This document shows, piece after piece, positions 45,341 to 53,660 of a stretch of 64,000 bases of DNA. The notes beneath the pieces are model-generated. The model worked only from the letters and a program-made list of their open reading frames with translations. It searched no databases and was not told the DNA's origin. The position numbers were made by a program, and so were the translations under genes. The first letter of the stretch is position 1, and every line of letters begins with the position of its first letter. The DNA comes from Ktedonobacter racemifer DSM 44963 (GTDB lineage: Bacteria > Chloroflexota > Ktedonobacteria > Ktedonobacterales > Ktedonobacteraceae). The stretch covers positions 186,001 to 250,000 of the forward strand of contig NZ_ADVG01000004.1 of the NCBI RefSeq assembly GCF_000178855.1, in the 5' to 3' direction.

Positions 45341-47074
45341 CTAAAATGCCTTTCCTGCGAAGAGTAACAAATGCTCTACAATTGGACCCAAAGAGTAGGC
45401 AGGGAAGTACGTTAAGGCACCGATAATCAAGACGACGCTCACGAGCAAGAGCACAAAGAGTGGCCCAGTGGTAGGGAAGGTCCCCAATCCTGCCGGCACG
45501 ACCTTTTTCCTGACCAGGGAGCCTGCCAATGCCATTACTGGAATCACGAAGGCGAAGCGCCCGATCAGCATGGCCATGCCAAGCGTCCAGTTATAAAAAG
45601 GCGTGTTGGCACTCAACCCCGCGAATGCGGAGCCATTGTTGCCATTGGCAGAGGTATAGGCATAGAGGATCTCGGAGAGGCCATGCGGACCAGGATTCAG
45701 AATGGAACTGGTTCCCGTGGGAAGGACGGAGGCGACCGCCGAAAAGCCAAGAATGGAGGCGGGAAGGAGAAGGATCGCAAGTGCGGCCATCTTCATCTCC
45801 TTCTGCTCGATCTTCTTCCCCAGATATTCGGGGGTACGACCAACCATGAGTCCTGCAATAAAGACGGCCAGGATCGCGAAAATCAGGATGCCGTAGAGCC
45901 CGGAGCCAACGCCGCCAAAAATGACCTCACCGAGCGCGATGTTCGTCAGGGGCACAAGTCCACCAAGAGGCGTATAACTATCAAGAAAACTGTTCACCGC
46001 GCCGCACGAGGCATCGGTCGTGATCACCGCAAAGAGAGCAGACTGGGTTATACCAAAGCGGACCTCTTTCCCCTCCATGTTGCCACCTGCCTGATTGCCT
46101 GTCACCGTCTGGTTGACGCCAAATTTTGTCAACTGTGGATTGCCTGCCTGCTCGGCAGGAAGCGCGACCGTGATGCCGATGAGAAAGAGAACCAGCATGG
46201 CGGCGAAAATGGCCCAGCCTTGTTTCTGATTGTTTGCCATTTTGCCAAACATGAAGGTCAGTCCGGCACCGATAGAGAAGATAGCCAGCATTTCAAGCAA
46301 ATTGGTGAATCCATTAGGATTCTCAAATGGATGGGCCGAGTTGGCGTTGAAGAATCCTCCACCATTGGTGCCGAACTCTTTGATAAACTCCTGGGATGCC
46401 ACTGGCCCCTGGGCAATTGTTTGTGTTGTCCCTTCGAGGGTATGAACCACCGTGTAGGGGTTGAAATTCTGTATGACCCCTTGTGAGACGAGCACCAGCG
46501 CACCGATGATGCACATAGGCAAGAGCAGGTAGAGCACACACCGCGTCAGGTCGACCCAAAAGTTGCCCAGGTGGTGGGCGCTACGACGCGTCAGGCCCCG
46601 TACAAAGGCCACGGCCAGAGAGATCCCAGTTGCGGCAGAGACAAAGTTGTGGAAGGCCAGACCCGCCATCTGGGTGAGATAGCTCATCGTCTGCTCACCG
46701 GCATAGGCCTGCCAGTTCGTGTTCGTGGTGAAGCTTACCGCTGTGTTGAAGGCCAGTTGCGGCTCGACCGCCCCCAAGCCTTGAGGATTAAGTGGTAGCC
46801 ACTGTTGTGTTCGTTGGAGGAGATAGAGGAACAACAAGCCAGTCAGGCTAAAGAGAAGCATCGAGACGATATAGCCTAACCAGTTTTGCTCCTCCTGTTC
46901 ATGGACTCCGCTGAGACGATAGAAGAAGCGCTCAACGGGAGCAACCACCGGGGAGAGCCAGGTTCGCTTGCCATTGAAGATCGCATAGAGATACAGACCC
47001 ATCGGCTTTGTAATAAGGAGGAGCAGTATGATATACAGGAAGACCTGCATGACACTATTGAGCGTAACAGGCAT
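45341..47074 (-). CDS. kdpA: K+-transporting ATPase subunit A (577 aa)
   Basis: Membrane K+-channel-like subunit with about ten TM helices. Selectivity-filter-like loops are visible: AVSFTTNTNWQAYAGE, EFGTNGGGFFNANSAHPFEN, TTDASCGAVNSFLDSYTPLG and AYTSANGNNGSAFAG. The start is ATG 47074. It overlaps nothing and is 24 nt from kdpF. All four filter loops look normal, so K+ binding should be preserved. Confidence 0.97.
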   Translation of the reverse strand: MPVTLNSVMQVFLYIILLLLITKPMGLYLYAIFNGKRTWLSPVVAPVERFFYRLSGVHEQEEQNWLGYIVSMLLFSLTGLLFLYLLQRTQQWLPLNPQGLGAVEPQLAFNTAVSFTTNTNWQAYAGEQTMSYLTQMAGLAFHNFVSAATGISLAVAFVRGLTRRSAHHLGNFWVDLTRCVLYLLLPMCIIGALVLVSQGVIQNFNPYTVVHTLEGTTQTIAQGPVASQEFIKEFGTNGGGFFNANSAHPFENPNGFTNLLEMLAIFSIGAGLTFMFGKMANNQKQGWAIFAAMLVLFLIGITVALPAEQAGNPQLTKFGVNQTVTGNQAGGNMEGKEVRFGITQSALFAVITTDASCGAVNSFLDSYTPLGGLVPLTNIALGEVIFGGVGSGLYGILIFAILAVFIAGLMVGRTPEYLGKKIEQKEMKMAALAILLLPASILGFSAVASVLPTGTSSILNPGPHGLSEILYAYTSANGNNGSAFAGLSANTPFYNWTLGMAMLIGRFAFVIPVMALAGSLVRKKVVPAGLGTFPTTGPLFVLLLVSVVLIIGALTYFPAYSLGPIVEHLLLFAGKAF

Positions 47075-47098
47075 GGCCTTCGTTTCTCCCTTCCGAGG

Positions 47099-47194
47099 CT
47101 AGAATTTCTCCGGTGCGAGAAGCGCGATCAGCAGATAGAGAAGAACGCCAAACGCTACGAGACCAACGAGAATATACTCAATTGGCGTATTCAT
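47099..47194 (-). CDS. kdpF: KdpF small membrane subunit (31 aa)
   Basis: MNTPIEYILVGLVAFGVLLY LLIALLAPEKF: one TM helix with the terminal L..PE.F motif typical of KdpF. AAAGGAG lies 6 nt before ATG 47194. It stabilises the KdpABC complex. Too short for normal gene callers. Confidence 0.92.
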   Translation of the reverse strand: MNTPIEYILVGLVAFGVLLYLLIALLAPEKF

Positions 47195-47304
47195 ACCAAC
47201 TCCTTTCCCTCCTCTTTCCAGGAAGAGACGAGAAGCGAAGCATCGCTTCTGAAAGCCTATGTACCAGGAACCAGTTTTGGCCTCCTCTTACGCATCACAA
47301 GCTG

Positions 47305-47388
47305 TCACAATTTGTCACACCCGAGAGCGAATCCAATAAGGATGGCAAAACAAGTAATGGTAATGAATACGATGAGGATATCAAGCAT
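47305..47388 (-). CDS. 27-aa membrane peptide heading the kdp operon
   Basis: MLDILIVFITITCFAILIGF ALGCDKL: one hydrophobic helix with a C-terminal G-C-(D/E)-(K/R)-L. A near-ideal AGGAGG lies before ATG 47388. Similar unnamed peptides ending in CERL/CDRL occur upstream of kdpF in several phyla as far as I recall (not checked). It is likely an accessory Kdp subunit or a leader. Confidence 0.7.
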   Translation of the reverse strand: MLDILIVFITITCFAILIGFALGCDKL

Positions 47389-47779
47389 ACATATCCTCCT
47401 TCCCCAAGGGCTGGATGATAGCGTGAACTGGACGGTTTTAGGATGGTAGGAACTCCTCGTCTATCATCTCTCATTTCACTATATCCAAAATATGTAAAAA
47501 TGTTCTATGTAAAATAAGCCAAGAAATCAATAACTACTCAAGGTTCTACGTACTCAATCTCAGTGGTCTTCGATCCCATTGTAAACAAGATGCTCCAGAA
47601 TACAAGGTCAGTGAGAGGGAGTCATCCCCACTTTGGGGTCCTTTCGCTTCACCCATCGATAGTCTTGCTGGGCAGCGGTTTTCGTACGTGGTGGTCGTGT
47701 TTCCTCAGGAACAGGCATACTCAGGTAACGAAGCTGATGGCGAAGGCATACATGCCGCCTTCTAGCCTCATATTGAGGC
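47389..47779. other. kdp upstream region and unassigned sequence
   Basis: The first 150 bp must hold the kdp promoter (minus strand). No operator is clear. Beyond it, 47608-47780 on the minus strand reads as a possible protein tail (SMPVPEETRPPRTKTAAQQD YRWVKRKDPK) without a start. It may be a fragment of another mobile element. Confidence 0.3.
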
Positions 47780-49009
47780 ACACTGGGAATGCTTGTGTTG
47801 AAGCAGCGCCTGAATGATGGCATCCATTTCCTGCCGCGCCCCGGGCCACTGCAGGAGGTGCAGGTCGACTTCAAGGACGCTTCCACCGTGTGTCCCGATC
47901 CAAGCGAACCCGGCAGCAAGCAGCAGCATGTGGTGGAGATCTGCAATGCCGTGGATGCTGGCACCTCGATCTGGCTCGATGCTCAGGTCCATGCGGACTT
48001 TCACGCCGAAACCGCACTGCAGGCCGTCATCAACTCCCTCTTCACCTACGGCTGCCCTCCCATGATGACCTTTGACCATGATCCGAGATGGGTCGGGAGC
48101 CGCAGCGGGTGCGATTTTCCCTCTGCGCTGTGCCGCTTTTTGCGGTGCGTGGGAGTCGAGCCGCATCTGTGCCCTCCTCATCAACCGCAGAAAAACGCGT
48201 TTGTGGAGCGGCTGCATCGCAGCCTCAAAGAGGAGTGTCTACTGGTCCATCGTCCCGGCACCCTGCAAGAGGTGTGCACGGTCACGGCGCAGTATCAGCA
48301 CCAATTACAACCAAGAGCGCCCGCACCAGGGGGTCTCCTGCCGCAATCAGCCTCCGCGTGTGGCCTTCCCGACGCTCCCCACCTTGCCGCCCTTGCCAGA
48401 TCCGGTCGATCCGGACGCTTGGCTCGATGCGTTGCATGGACATGCCCTGGCACGCAAGATTGGTTCGGATGGCTACGTGACGGTGGATAGAGAGGCCTAC
48501 TACATCTCGCGAGCTCTCTGCGGGCAACATGTGACGCTGCTGCTCAACGCCCCCGAGCGGGTCCTGGACGTCTGGCTAGGGAACCAGACCATCAAGCAGT
48601 TGCCGCTCAAAGGCCTGATCGGGCATCCACTTCCCCTCTCGCGCTACATCCAACTGATGCTCGATCAGGCGCGCTCAGAAGAGCGACAGTTGCGTTTCCG
48701 TCGGCAGCGACTGGTCCAGCACACGTTATGGGCCTAGGTGCCGCGAGGGTACGGGGGAGAACGAGAGAGCAAGCCGCTGGCGGATCAGCAATCGTCAGCG
48801 CGTGAGGAGGCTTTCCTGTATCCTGGTCAGGGATCTGCTGATGGTGAGCATCCTGCTCGTGGTTCCACTTTTCTCCTCTGCCCGGAGAAGCAGGCCTCTT
48901 CCTCTCGCCAAAAACGGTTCGGCTTGGTCGTCCCCCATTCCCTTGCTCTGGATGAGTTGGACTCGATGAGGGGGGGCCCGTGCCGGTCTCGATGACGCAA
49001 ATTCATACA
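47780..49009 (+). mobile_element. Truncated DDE (rve-type) IS, right part
   Basis: Right terminal repeat GATGACGCAAATTCATACA ends at 49009 and is the inverse of the left end at 57380. The left half of the element, including the N-terminal helix-turn-helix region of the transposase, is missing. Related to the copy at 58003-59751. Confidence 0.75.
47789..48737 (+). pseudogene. rve-type transposase, N-truncated and frameshifted
   Basis: Integrase-core protein: VQVDFKDASTV (first Asp), MTFDHDPRWVG (second Asp), NAFVERLHRSLKEECL (Glu). The frame breaks near 48300 (TAQYQH / NYNQERPHQG). It then continues RVAFPTLPTLPPLPDPVDPD to RQRLVQHTLWA at 48737. No N-terminal DNA-binding region. Dead copy. Confidence 0.85.
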
Positions 49010-49403
49010 CTGGGTCCTGAACCGACAGGTAGAAAGATCGGCTTCAATGAAACAGCTCGGTATACTAGAGATGGGAATGAGACACGCTCTTGGCACACCT
49101 TGGGAGAGGAAAGACACTCCTGTTCCGCCAAGGTCGGCCCTCGGTTTCACGCTAGTAACCTCATATCTGAACAAGAGCGCGAGCAGCAGCAGCGATGCCG
49201 CATGAGCAAGGCACGCTTGCACCTTTTCGCCCACACGACAACCACGAGTATTGCTCAGAGGAAGGGATGCTTCACATCTTCTTCCTTGTCCACTGGGATC
49301 GCTGGCGCGCCTGCATATGGAGTTCACAGAGAGCGCAAACGGTATCGAGACACGCACACACCTGTCTCAAAACCATCTATTTTCATGAAAGTAGGAACAC
49401 ACA
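49010..49403. other. Intergenic stretch before the propeller gene
   Basis: About 390 bp without a supported ORF. Frames on both strands are short, overlapping and without ribosome sites. The promoter for the propeller gene should be in the last 150 bp. Confidence 0.35.
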
Positions 49404-50492
49404 ATGAAACCACTGGTCGGTTATGAATGGCCCCAAGGGGGAACCAAGCAAGTCGCCTATATGAGCCAGGATCACCATATTCATGAGTTTTATGTGGGGA
49501 TCGAAGGGGAGTGGCAGCATGCCAACCTGATGACACAGGCAGGTGCCCCTATCGCGAAAAGCCGCTTCTTCGTCGGCTTTGCCTGGCCTGAAGAGGGGAC
49601 CAAGCAGGTGGCCTATCTTGGGCCTGGGAATCATATTCATGAACTGCGGGTGAGCGTGGGGGGAACCTGGCAGCATACCAACCTCAGCCTGATCACAGGC
49701 GCTCCTCCAGCCATCCAGGTCTGCGCAGGCTATAGTTGGGCAGAGGGCAGGTCCAAGCAAATCGTGTTTGTGGGCGATGATACTCACATTCACGAACTCT
49801 GTCAGGAAGCAGGAAAAGCCTGGCGGCATGTCGACCTGACGGATCTGACGAGTGCACCGTTGCCTGCAAACAACAGAATGGTTGGTTATGACTGGTCGGC
49901 AGGCCGCAGTAAGCAGGTAGCCTATGTGGGGCAGGATGGACATATTCATGAATTGTGTCTGGTCAGTGGGGGTATGTGGCACCACACTGACCTGAGTGCC
50001 CAGACCAACGCTCCACGTGCCGTGGAGGTGAAGGTGGGCTTCGAGTGGCCTGAAGGTCAATGCAAACAAATCGCCTTTGTCAGCGAGGACGGGCATATTC
50101 ACGAACTGCATCAGTCGGTTGTCAATCCGTGGACCCACACCGATTTGCACACGATGCTCCAGGCCCCGCTCGCAACGAATGTCATCACGGGATATGCCTG
50201 GCCACAAGGACAATCAAAGCAGATAGCCTATGTTGGTCAAGATGGGCACATTCATGAGCTTGCTGTTGCCGCTGGTGGAGGATGGCAGTATACGGATCTG
50301 ACCACGCAAACCAATGCGCCGATCACGCCTATTACCACCATGGATGGCTATGCCTGGTCCGCTGGCCAATCCAAGCAAGTCGCCTATGTCGGCGATGATG
50401 GAGAGATTCGCGAACTCTGGATGCCTCGCGCAGGTTCCTGGGAGTATGCCAACCTCAGTATGAAGGTGATCGCTATTCCCGCACGCTTTTAA
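49404..50492 (+). CDS. Seven-repeat beta-propeller, lectin-like (362 aa)
   Basis: Seven repeats of about 50 residues following GY.W..G.SKQ(V/I)AYVG.D.HIHEL....GG.W.HTDL...T.AP fill the whole protein (first from residue 5: GYEWPQGGTKQVAYMS). Seven such units predict a closed seven-bladed propeller. Each blade has conserved Trp, Lys-Gln, Asp, His-x-His-Glu, and Trp-x-His/Thr-Asp-Leu, which could make a ring of equal binding pockets. This is like propeller lectins of the fucose-binding or tectonin kind, though no specific family can be fixed. No signal peptide. GTAGGAACACACA before ATG 49404. A strong hairpin follows the stop. Confidence 0.82.
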   Translation: MKPLVGYEWPQGGTKQVAYMSQDHHIHEFYVGIEGEWQHANLMTQAGAPIAKSRFFVGFAWPEEGTKQVAYLGPGNHIHELRVSVGGTWQHTNLSLITGAPPAIQVCAGYSWAEGRSKQIVFVGDDTHIHELCQEAGKAWRHVDLTDLTSAPLPANNRMVGYDWSAGRSKQVAYVGQDGHIHELCLVSGGMWHHTDLSAQTNAPRAVEVKVGFEWPEGQCKQIAFVSEDGHIHELHQSVVNPWTHTDLHTMLQAPLATNVITGYAWPQGQSKQIAYVGQDGHIHELAVAAGGGWQYTDLTTQTNAPITPITTMDGYAWSAGQSKQVAYVGDDGEIRELWMPRAGSWEYANLSMKVIAIPARF

Positions 50493-50504
50493 CGCGGCGC
50501 TGGT

Positions 50505-50552
50505 CTGAGAGGGCAATTCGAGCGTGCATACACGCTCGAATTGCCCTCTCAG
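50505..50552 (+). terminator. Perfect hairpin after the propeller gene (22-bp arms, 4-nt loop)
   Basis: CTGAGAGGGCAATTCGAGCG... from 50505 pairs with its complement to 50552 around the loop cata. It starts 13 nt after the stop codon. No T-tract. Function as terminator is inferred from position. Confidence 0.65.
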
Positions 50553-50639
50553 GGAGGGTTCTTCTCCCAAAGACACCAGTATCGGTCAGCGTCTCCAATC
50601 CCTCTCATCTTTCCGCTTGTATTTTCCTCAGGAGCTTGC

Positions 50640-51386
50640 CGATGGAGGTGGATGCCAGAGGTGCTTGCGGCGGTTGAAAGAGACAAGCCGATGCTAGACA
50701 GACCCACTTCTATGTGCCTATGCGGCCATAGCACTCTCTGTGGGCAGAAGAGGATTATTGTGACTGCGACCGGCTTTCAAAAATTCCAGCGACATCGGCT
50801 CCACCTGCTCACAGGAAACCTGCTTCAGGAAGGCCCATCTCGTATCCTATACGACGTTCATGCTGGGAAAACAGGGCTCGTCTGCGCAAATAGCGTCCGT
50901 CGAGCACGATGCATACACAAAAGATTGCGACGGCGTGGGTTGACATCCAAGCAGGTCATCTTGATTTATAGCCGCTATATGCTCAAGCACCGAATGGAGC
51001 TAGAAGCAGAAATCCATCGAAGCTGCGGAGTAGGAGTCAGCATCGAGCCGTGTGTCCTAGTGGTCACACAGGTCGTAGAGGTCAGCCTAAACATCGATTT
51101 AGACACGATTTACACCGATCCTGCTCCGTTAGAAGCGTTACTCCAACGGTTTTGGTCGCGTCAATCGCACTTGTCAGAAAGGGATCTGTCCAGTGCATCC
51201 CAAGGGATGCGCAACAAGTTACAAGCAATGAGGCAGCAATCCCCCCAATACGTGATCTCAAACAGAGCAATCAATCTGGGGGAAGAGATGATGAGAAAGT
51301 GCCAAGTCGTTCCAATTCTTGGCGAATGGAGTGAGCAAGCGACGCCATTGGTAAAAAGCGCGAAGGTTGAGCAGGTTTCGGCGTGA
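50640..51386 (+). pseudogene. cas3: Cas3 helicase relic (C-terminal RecA-like domain)
   Basis: Part of a type I CRISPR helicase-nuclease. GKTGLVCANSVRRARCIHKR (start of the second RecA domain), VILIYSRYMLKHRMELEAEI and LVVTQVVEVSLNIDLDTIYT DPAPLEALLQRF are the Cas3 motif IV/V pattern. Motif VI (expected RFGRVNR) is read as RFWSRQS in this frame. Shifting by one base at about 51148 restores RFGRVNR. Beyond this neither frame is convincing. The HD nuclease domain and the Walker A/DExH half are absent, and no other cas gene or repeat array is found nearby. Confidence 0.78.
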
Positions 51387-51560
51387 ATCGTAAGCAATCG
51401 GCGCGAAGAGTGAGCAACTCAACTATTGCTGTTTGGAAACATGGCTCTGGAAGCGGTTTACGACACTCGATGGTTGTAAATTCACGAACGAAAATGCTCG
51501 CGCATGCTCAAATTATGGACGGAAGTAACCAGCCTTCAGCGCCATCTGTCCGAACCTTCA

Positions 51561-52693
51561 TGGTAAATAGGCCGAAGGTTCGGACTCATTTCGCAGGAGA
51601 CTCGTGGGTTTCCTTGACAGCCTCTTGTGATCCGCCCTCGTCTTCCTCCTTACGACTTTGTCCATCAATAACAGGTATTGCGTCGCGGCGAAGCGTAAGC
51701 TGTTCGGCGGTGGCTTCGAGACGCTTGCGGAGGAGAGTGGCACGCTGCCAATCGATTTCCCTCTGCATTGGCTCCCGCTCGGTGGACCACGCTCAAGATG
51801 CCTCTCTGTTTGAGATGAACAAAAAGATACACGTCTCCGCCTTCAAGGCGAAGGCGCCTGACCCCTAGGCAGGCTGGTAATACAACACAACGACACCGGA
51901 GGGGTGCGTCTTGCTGCCCACCAGCTTCAGGTTGACACGCTGCTCGATATTGGCGAAGAGGGGCTTGCCGGCGCCAAGCACAAACGGATGAACGAGGAGC
52001 TGGTATTCGTCGATCAGGCCCAGATTGGTGAGCGCCTGGACGATACTGGCGCTGCCGTAGATGATGATGTCCTTGCCCGGCTCCTGCTTCAGCTTCTCGA
52101 TCTCTGCTGGCGAGATCTCTCTCTCAACCGTCGAGTTGTTCCAGTCGGCCTGCTCCAGCGTCTTTGAAAAGACAATTTTGCGCATGGCGTTCAGTTTCTT
52201 TGCGTAGGCGACCTCGTTCGGATCGGCTCCTGGTCGGTCAGGGACGTAAGGCCAGGAACCGGCGAAGCTGTCGTAGGTGGTGTGGCCCAGGAGAAGGGTG
52301 TCGGCTGCGCTGACAAAATCGTCTTCGTATTTGCCCATTGCAGCATCGTAGATGGCTCCGATCCAGTCCATTTCGCCCTTTGGTCCGGCAATATAGCCAT
52401 CGAGAGTGACCCACATCGTCATTTTCAGTTTTCTCATGATCTTGCTCCTTCATCATTTCGTATCTTCATGGTCCTTGCAATTTGCAATCGATGTTAGTAT
52501 CCTCTTCCAAATGACGCTTTTGAAAGCGGAAAATGCAGACAGGGAGGGCCAAAAGAGCTATTCTTCCCTCTCCGGAGGAGAAAGAGGCTGAAAGTTCGGA
52601 CGCAAATGCTGGATGGAGTACCCCTTGTTCGAACTTTCAGCCCAATTTGTTATCATTGAGTCTGATTTGTCCGAAACTTCAGCCTATTTACCA
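51561..52693. mobile_element. Transposase-less mobile unit carrying a DHFR-family gene (1133 bp)
   Basis: 25-bp inverted ends, TGGTAAATAGGCCGAAGGTT... at 51561-51585 and the complement at 52669-52693, match at 23 of 25 positions. CTTCA precedes the left end (51556-51560) and follows the right end (52694-52698), consistent with a 5-bp target duplication. Motif GGC(T/C)GAA(A/G)GTTCG recurs inside at 52587 and inverted at 52630. The only full gene is the reductase on the minus strand. Confidence 0.7.
51865..52437 (-). CDS. DHFR-family / RibD C-terminal-like reductase (190 aa)
   Basis: MRKLKMTMWVTLDGYIAGPK is the classic start of the YyaP/RibD-C branch of the dihydrofolate-reductase superfamily (V.(S/T)LDGY.AGP). 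Further: LLLGHTTYDSFAGSWPY, IIIYGSASIVQALTNLGLID EYQLLVHPFVLGAGKPLF. This fold binds NADPH. Members of this branch are mostly uncharacterised and often lie beside luciferase-like or regulator genes. GAAGGAGCAAGATC before ATG 52437. It is the only gene within the inverted repeats of the mobile unit. No DHFR-type active-site Asp/Glu for folate can be assigned, so true folate reduction is doubtful. Confidence 0.9.
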   Translation of the reverse strand: MRKLKMTMWVTLDGYIAGPKGEMDWIGAIYDAAMGKYEDDFVSAADTLLLGHTTYDSFAGSWPYVPDRPGADPNEVAYAKKLNAMRKIVFSKTLEQADWNNSTVEREISPAEIEKLKQEPGKDIIIYGSASIVQALTNLGLIDEYQLLVHPFVLGAGKPLFANIEQRVNLKLVGSKTHPSGVVVLYYQPA

Positions 52694-52879
52694 CTTCAAC
52701 CATGTTTCTCGGTTGGCTGAAGGAGCACAACAAGGAAAAGCAGCCGACTTCGCATCCGAATTTACAAATTCTGCACGCAATCATCCGCCTCTGGCGCGGT
52801 TTCTCTTGTTACCAATGGTTGAGCTGCTCAACCTTCGTGCCGATTGCTCACTCTACACCTTAAAACCTGCTAGCTCTTC

Positions 52880-53001
52880 GGTTCTTACACACTCTCGGTG
52901 ATAAGCTCATCAATAGAAGTGCAGAAGTTCTGAATCTGAGCTTGAAAAAGGGGAGAAGCCAAACAAATAAACACATCCTTCACCGAGAGTGTGTAAGAAC
53001 C
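52880..53001. repeat. 122-bp MITE with 7-bp target duplication
   Basis: GGTTCTTACACACTCTCGGT... (22 bp) at 52880-52901 is mirrored at 52980-53001. GCTCTTC occurs directly before (52873-52879) and after (53002-53008). GTGTGTAAGAACC-type ends recall mutator/IS256-like elements (from memory). No coding capacity. Confidence 0.8.
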
Positions 53002-53084
53002 GCTCTTCGTGCTTTTTACCAGCCATTTCTTCGTCTGGAATGGCGAGCACCCCTCTGGAGAGGTCAAGAGCTGCGGTTTGCTGT

Positions 53085-53113
53085 TGGCCTATCAGTGTAT
53101 TTCTGATCAAAAG
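53085..53113. repeat. 29-bp inverted repeat, left member
   Basis: TGGCCTATCAGTGTATTTCT... at 53085-53113 is a perfect reverse complement of 53979-54007 (CTTTTGATCAGAAATACACT...). The pair encloses the group II intron fragment and 300 bp of unassigned DNA. They may be ends of a lost element. Confidence 0.7.
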
Positions 53114-53660
53114 AGTGAAGTAGGCGGCCAGCGCGTTACCTCTCGGCACGTTTCCAACCGCCCCTTCCCGAACCAACCATGCACCTTTCAATGCAGTTAG
53201 CTCTCCAGAATTCTTATGTCCTTTCTGTACAAAGTCTCCTGACCCATCCGGGTCAACTTCGCCGTCTGGGACGAGTTCCTGCGGCACTTCACCCTGTATG
53301 TGGACTTCCCACACCCCTGAGCGGGTCGTGACTTCCGCGATTACTATTGCCGCTCCGTGACCTTGCCGCTCTCGCGGTTTAGGCCATCCCCAAGTTACCA
53401 GTGATCGTCGCTCCGTCCGTAGGTACCCTTTACGTCATTTCCTGTTCCTTACAGGCTGGCTCCGATGCAGGCTGTATGGGCGTGTCGTACCTTTCGTCCA
53501 TACCATCGGATGCGGGCAATAACACCGTCCCGCAGGAGAGGCAATTTCCGCCATGACTGGGGTTTAAACAATCAGTCTTCACCATAGACGGCCTTGCTGC
53601 CTGGTCCTCTGGCTCCTGGTGCTAGAGCTTCAACCGGCTTTGTTCCACCATGCTACTGTC
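53114..53660 (-). mobile_element. Group II intron fragment (5' ribozyme region, no reverse transcriptase)
   Basis: Read on the minus strand, this GC-rich, non-coding stretch shows intron-like RNA features: GGAACAGGAAATGACG, GACGGAGCGACGATCACTGG, GCGGCAAGGTCACGGAGC and a stem AACTGCAT-loop-ATGGTT directly followed by GGTTCGGGAAGGGG, typical of domains I-IV of bacterial group II introns. The frame at 52910-53314 through it is not thought to be a real gene. The maturase/RT ORF that should follow is missing: the sequence passes into the 29-bp repeat and the MITE. Boundaries are approximate. Confidence 0.6.

Noticed and set aside
51355..51420. Short direct repeats (GCGAAGAGTGAGCA-like) as a possible CRISPR array next to the Cas3 relic
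   Set aside because: Units are about 20 bp with no spacers and are imperfect. They resemble IS-end repeats (also seen at 57958-58002), not CRISPR repeats.
52910..53314. 134-codon frame through the intron fragment and MITE
   Set aside because: The frame crosses the MITE and RNA-like sequence. Coding appearance is probably accidental, although intron ORFs of this sort are sometimes annotated.
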